Shown here piece by piece: positions 58,706 to 64,000 of a DNA stretch of 64,000 nucleotides. Source of the DNA: Todiramphus chloris collaris (lineage: Eukaryota; Chordata; Aves; Coraciiformes; Alcedinidae); contig JANVCC010009942.1 of the NCBI GenBank assembly GCA_025345505.1, positions 40,081-104,080 of the forward strand, in the 5' to 3' direction. The notes beneath the pieces are model-generated. The model saw only the letters and a list, made by a program, of their open reading frames with translations, made no database searches and had not been told where the DNA came from. A program made the position numbers and the translations under genes. Within the stretch, counting starts at the first letter, position 1; every line of letters begins with the position of its first letter.

Positions 58706-61700
58706 GATATTCTAAGGATTGCAGTGTTAAAGGTGTGGGGCAACATTAACAATTTACCTTGAAATGAATGCTTTGTTTAAGGAGATCTTCAAATAGTTAC
58801 TAATACAATATGCCACACACCTTTAATTAGACACACAGTAGTTTGATTTGTCTTTGCCTCATTTAGAAAAAAAAGATATAAATTTTAAATATGTTCTTGT
58901 AAACTTGAACTTGTCATAGAGACAAGGTCCAGAATCCTTAAAGTTGGATTCTGGGCAAGAACTGACTTCAGGCAGATGTTGCCTTTACTGGGCCCAGGGA
59001 CGTTAGCAGGAATAATAACAGCACCCTTCCCCCATCAGCGAAGCTGAATGATGTGGACTGTGACTGGTGCTGTACAAAACCTTAGCTGAGATTGCAAAGG
59101 AAAAATGGACAGATTTTGTCTCTTTGTAATTTTGGAGCTTCCATATATCCTCTTGTAGGACAATGAATGTCAAAATACTCAGAAAATCATATGGTAAGCT
59201 TCAACTTACTAGCAAAATTTTGTTTCATGCTTTCCCATCTTCTGCAGTGAGACTAGTATGCGAGATATCAGTGGAATTCTGACCTATGACCTTCTGAATA
59301 TTCACAATGAACCCATTTTGAAAGCATCATACACTTCAATCTCAGGACAGCTTTTCTTGTCTTTGGTGTGGTACAATGACTAAAATAAGATGGTTGGAAT
59401 GCCTTTTTGTGTACCAACACAGACTACAAACATCTTCACACAGTTCTGTAACGTGCATCTACTATCAACTCTACTCTTGGTTATGGTTTTAAACAAATTA
59501 ATCAACAAGCTAGTCCAAGTCTCAGAAATGAATCTTTATTATTCCAAGTAGTAGCTACTTATTTCATACTTTGTTGGGGGTAAGGGAAATAGAATCATTT
59601 TCTTTCTATAGTTACAACTTTGGCTTTCATGACATTATCAAAATACATTGCAATCTAGCTTCTCTTCTTTCAGTACTTTCAAAAAAGAGTGAAGGAGGGA
59701 CCAGACAGGAGTTTATATTACATACCTCTCTAATGTGTTGTCATTAGTAATAATTTTAGAATGAAAAGTAAGAATCAAAGATAATTTTAAGGGAAAAAAA
59801 AAATTGCATTTATTGACTGATTAACACACATGCTCACATGAGTTAGAGAAATAGTCCTCTTCTAGTTTAGGTATAAATAAGTTGCTTTATACCACATATA
59901 TGAGGAGAGATTCTGGGGTTGAAGAATAGGATTTTTTTCTTTCTGCAGGTATATCCAATTTGGACACATTCTTCTACATGATTTCCTCAAGTGATACTTT
60001 TCTGATGTTCTTCAGTTTCCTTCAAACATTGGATAACAGAATGGTGAAAAGATGAGCTGTGATGTACTTCAATATCTAGACTTTTGTATAGTACTGTTAT
60101 ATACTAGCCCAGTGTCTTCAAAATTTGAAGCTGGTGGACATGTACAGTGCTCTATAGAAGTATGTATCTGACCATTGTGTTGAGACTGAATATTCCCCAA
60201 AACAAAGTTGAGCTTTAAAAATCTAGGGGAATTTTTTGAAATGTGGAAAAGAACTGTGAGAGAAGCAAGCTATGTACTGATTAATGTTGCAGTAAATGTC
60301 AATCTACTCTATTAAAATTTAATTGGCAGGATAAAAGAATAAAGGATGAACCTGAACTATGAGGCTGTTTTAATACAAGAAGAGAAAAGGGTTTAATGAG
60401 TTTAATGTCTGCCTGTAGCTTAACTGACATGGAGATCTGGGCTTCACTCCTACTTAAAATATTGCTGCAGTTATGTGTAAGTGCTTCCACTGATACAAAC
60501 CCAAATAAATCTGAGTTCTCTGTAAAAAAAAGGAGTATACATTGTCACAATCCATAGTAAACATGGGGACTTAGAATATACAAAGGGATTTGGAAACACC
60601 TTGGAAATTTGAAGTTTAGGAACTTAAAAATAAGAGGTGGTGCTATTTTCTTTATTTAGCTTCTTCATATTTTATTTTTACATTTGGTGTCTTTCTGTAC
60701 TTAAAATATACATGGGTATGATCCAGAGGGTGAAAGCAGTTACTGGAAAGGGGCATGCAGTAGTTCTTACTGTAGACTGAAAGGTATGTTACCGCCCTGA
60801 GAATAATCCATTGTTCTGGTTAAACAGAGCAAACAAGTAGTTATAATCTCAAGACTGCTGTGACTAATATATAAATGTGTTAACACACATTCTTATCTTG
60901 GTTAGAAATTAAAAGGAAGATTGTTCCTTTCAATATAAAGCAGACAGGTCATGCAGTTTTATGGTTAAGACATTAGACACTATCTAATGATGTTACTATA
61001 ATGAAATAGATGTTAACATTTATAAATAAAATCACCTCCTCTTGTGTCTAGAGCATAAGAAGCTAAGAGTAGCATTCTAGTGGTGTTCATTTGTTAATAA
61101 AATTAAACATTAAATAGAGAGATATATTTTTTAACTGATCAGATTTGCACTGTTAATATTGTGCATGAGAAACTTGATTAAGGCAAACTCCTTGAAAAGC
61201 AGTTCTGCAACTCACTGGAAGTAGTTTGCATGGTTAATACCTTCTACAGTATGTGGTCAGATATTCTGAGACATGCAAGTCTTTTTTGAAAATCTGAAAA
61301 GTTCTGTCTTAAACCACAAAGAACAAGGAAGACAGGCAATCTGTCAAATTAAATTATGTATCCTACCTTGGTATGTTAAATAAATGCCCTCCCCCAGATC
61401 TACGCAAACATCATCTGTCAAGGTCATTCTTTGCTTCTGAAGTCCTCTCATAGTGCAAACATGTAGAGTATGTGAAGTTAGCTCAGTTTTGTACCCTGAT
61501 AATATTTTTAGGTTACATCAGTAGGATGAAACGAAATAATCAAAACTAAAGTTGCAAAATATAAACCCAACCTGTTAAAGGAGTAGCATGTATATGTTAT
61601 ACATACAATTATTTTATGTAAGTGTATTTATATTACATGCAAATTAACACTCCAAATGTCAAAGTTTATCAACTAACACAACATTTATTTTCTGTGATTT

Positions 61701-64000
61701 CCGTATCTAAGAGAAGGATGGTAAGTATGCAGAAAGCAGAGGATTTATCTACTGATGATTTATTGATAGGTGAGATTCATTACTGTCTACAAATATAAAA
61801 AATATGTAAATTAACTGTGTGTGGCAAAGAAAGCTATGATATAGAGCAGCAAGAGTCTCATGAATGATAAATAAAACCCATCAACAGGAAGCAAATTCAA
61901 GAAGCAGTGTATATTGTGGAATAGATATGATATATTATGAAATAGCTTTTTTTTTCTTTATCAGTAAATGAGATCTCAAGAAAGGTAAGAAATTTGTTTA
62001 GCAATTATATATTTTATTTCAATGTATTTCCTTTTTTTTTGAGCCAGCTGCTCATGCAATATAAAGATAAGATGTTTGGTTTTAATACCAACCAAATACT
62101 AAGACTGAGAAGTTACTTTCCTCTGAATTCTCTAGCACAATCTTTCTTTCTCCAGAAATTGTCCAGGAAACATTTTTATGTCATTTTTATGGGCTCTTAC
62201 AGACTTACATATACAAGGAGAGAAGACTGTTGAAACAACACATTGTTGAAAATATTTTGCCTCAGGATAGGCAAATGCCTATTGCTTATGTCCAGATCAT
62301 CTGGCTTTGAAGAATGTTTGGTTTAGATGATAGCTTGGGACACTGTGGTTAAGTGGCTTTAAAAACACCATTCTAAGGCACTGTCACTGTCACACAAGTT
62401 ATAAAGTAGTGCACCTACTGTAATTGCTGGAGGGAACAACTGAAATTTAAGAGCTTAGGGAAAAAATGATGTAGCATTCTCTAAAAATGTGGGTATGATA
62501 AAGATCTGACTGGACATAAAAGATCCTGTAACTATTTTTAAGGTCTGTGGACTCCCTGCCATCATTACAAAAAGCAATTTGATTCACTTCTGCCATTGAG
62601 ACAGAAAATTGGCAAAAAGAGATCATATGAGGAACTAGGCACTAATGTCGCTGCTGAGTTTTCTTATTCCCTCTGACAGATGCCAGGGCCTTGGCAGGTC
62701 TGCCTGCTGGATTTAGGAAAAGGAACACGACTGTCACCACGGCTAGCCATCATAAATGAAAGCATACAGATAGTATTACTAGATGGGCAGGGTGGGAAGA
62801 ACAAAAATAAAAAGGAAAGTGAGAATGTGTCAGGCTGGATGCCATTACTGCACTCAGAAACAGTTATTCAGATATGCACTGGCTCTGGAGAAAGAAAGTA
62901 GGGTATTCTGTGGAAGGTGTTCTTGCCAGTTCCTTGCTTGTCTGGTGATTATTTAGAGAGGCAGTTACCCAGAGGTAGCTGTCAAATTGTCACTCATCTG
63001 CTCCTCTTCTACAGGATCCTCTTAAGGCTTGTGTGATATGTGCTGGATATACTGATCACATGAAACTGTTGGTTTATAGTCCACAGCCATGCTGAGACAC
63101 ACCAGAAAGACCTGGACTTGTTTTTATGCTTGCTAATGGTTGAATGTTTATGCTGTTGTCATGTTCCTTTCCTCTAGCAATTTCAGTTTATGAAGTGTGA
63201 GGGAAGAATTCTTTTAACATGTTTTCCATAGAAATGAATGCTAAAATTAATAGGTAAATCAGTAAGAAAAATACCAGTAACAAAAAAGTGAGACCAGACA
63301 TTCCCAGTGTCTGAACTAAACTTGTAGAATTCCTTATAACAGATTCTGCTTTTACTCAACTTTGTCTCTCCTGAAAAGTGATATGGAACCCTATTTTCCT
63401 CAGGTGGATTTTCTTCTAAAAGGCGTACCTGTTACACAGTGAAGTAAGAACTGACAATCAGCAAGATGGCAAAATGTTTCTGCGGGTAATAGAGACACCA
63501 GCATACTTTCAACAGGTCCTAGGAAACAAGACTGAAAAGGACCACAAACTCTATGTCCTTATTTAGTTGCTTGACTTCTCCATTACAGAGAGGAGTAAAC
63601 AGGAAAGGATTATGGCTTAGGAACAGGTTTGTTTTCCCTTTCTTACAATGGAAAGAATGAATGGAAGGTCAAGGTGGGGATAACTCTTCCTACACAGAAG
63701 AAAAAGATGGAGAATATATATTTTGTATGTAGTATTATAGTACTTTTTGCATGTTTAGTCAAGACCAGAAGCTACAGACTGTGTTATCTCTCTTATTTAT
63801 TCTGCTTGTGGATGATGATGTCTACATTATGTATTCAGGGGTACAGCAGATTCTTATCTCTAGCATGTTGAAAATTGTTGTTTATTCATGACACTGTTAC
63901 AGATTTTGTGCAACAAGGAATCTCCTTGGCTTGCAAAAACTTCGTGTCTTCCCAAACAGAAGTTTCTTTATGTACAACAGTTTATGTTCCAAATGTTGCA
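58706..64000. other. Non-coding DNA, no gene seen
   Basis: AT-rich single-copy sequence to the window end. No exon, RNA gene or recognisable transposon. Frames near 60.3, 62.0, 62.7 and 63.6 kb are short and without domains. Confidence 0.55.

Noticed and set aside
1-64000. CRISPR arrays, operons, tRNA or rRNA genes
   Set aside because: None seen. The window is vertebrate nuclear DNA, and no cloverleaf or rRNA sequence was recognised by eye.

Overview
The window looks like bird nuclear DNA, and a songbird or near relative is plausible. It is AT-rich, with no operons and no long open frames outside transposable elements. The diagnostic repeats are CR1 non-LTR retrotransposons, whose 3' ends carry the ATTCTATGATTCTAT tail typical of sauropsid CR1. 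There are also endogenous-retrovirus LTRs whose sequence I recognise as avian, and decayed MIR-type SINEs. I found no host protein-coding exon that I can support. I read the window as a gene desert or the inside of a very large intron.

Layout. 1-6049: single-copy non-coding DNA with a GT-rich array and three short tandem duplications. 6050-9065: a short forward CR1 3' fragment facing a 2.4-kb reverse CR1 whose ORF2 is ruined by stop codons and by loss of a catalytic aspartate. 10333-10812: a reverse solo LTR with a 5-bp target duplication (CACAT). 10813-26130: mostly single-copy, with one MIR relic near 15.8 kb and an AC-rich array near 19.9 kb. 26131-26868: a forward solo LTR (728 bp, duplication TACCC) containing a GC-rich internal repeat. 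27335-28190 and 34309-34800: two 5'-truncated reverse CR1 copies. 40305-41965: a forward CR1 with a 425-codon uninterrupted reverse-transcriptase frame, the best-preserved coding sequence here. 42040-53164: non-coding, with MIR relics, AC-rich arrays and a short reverse CR1 tail. 53165-53541: a compact forward solo LTR with a 6-bp duplication (CTTGCT). 53879-54385: another reverse CR1 fragment from a visibly different lineage. 54386-64000: AT-rich single-copy DNA with two MIR relics and an exon-like block ending in a poly(A) tract.

The coding capacity is all transposon-derived: CR1 ORF2 fragments of reverse transcriptase with its C-terminal extension and, in one copy, the end of the endonuclease. 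The three LTRs have clean, identical flanking duplications and no internal retroviral genes, which fits LTR-LTR recombination. I found no previously undescribed gene system. The points most worth checking are two places with a polyadenylation-signal plus A-tract architecture (43.65 kb reverse, 56.5 kb forward), the well-preserved CR1 frame, and the ancient SINE relics that may mark conserved non-coding sequence.
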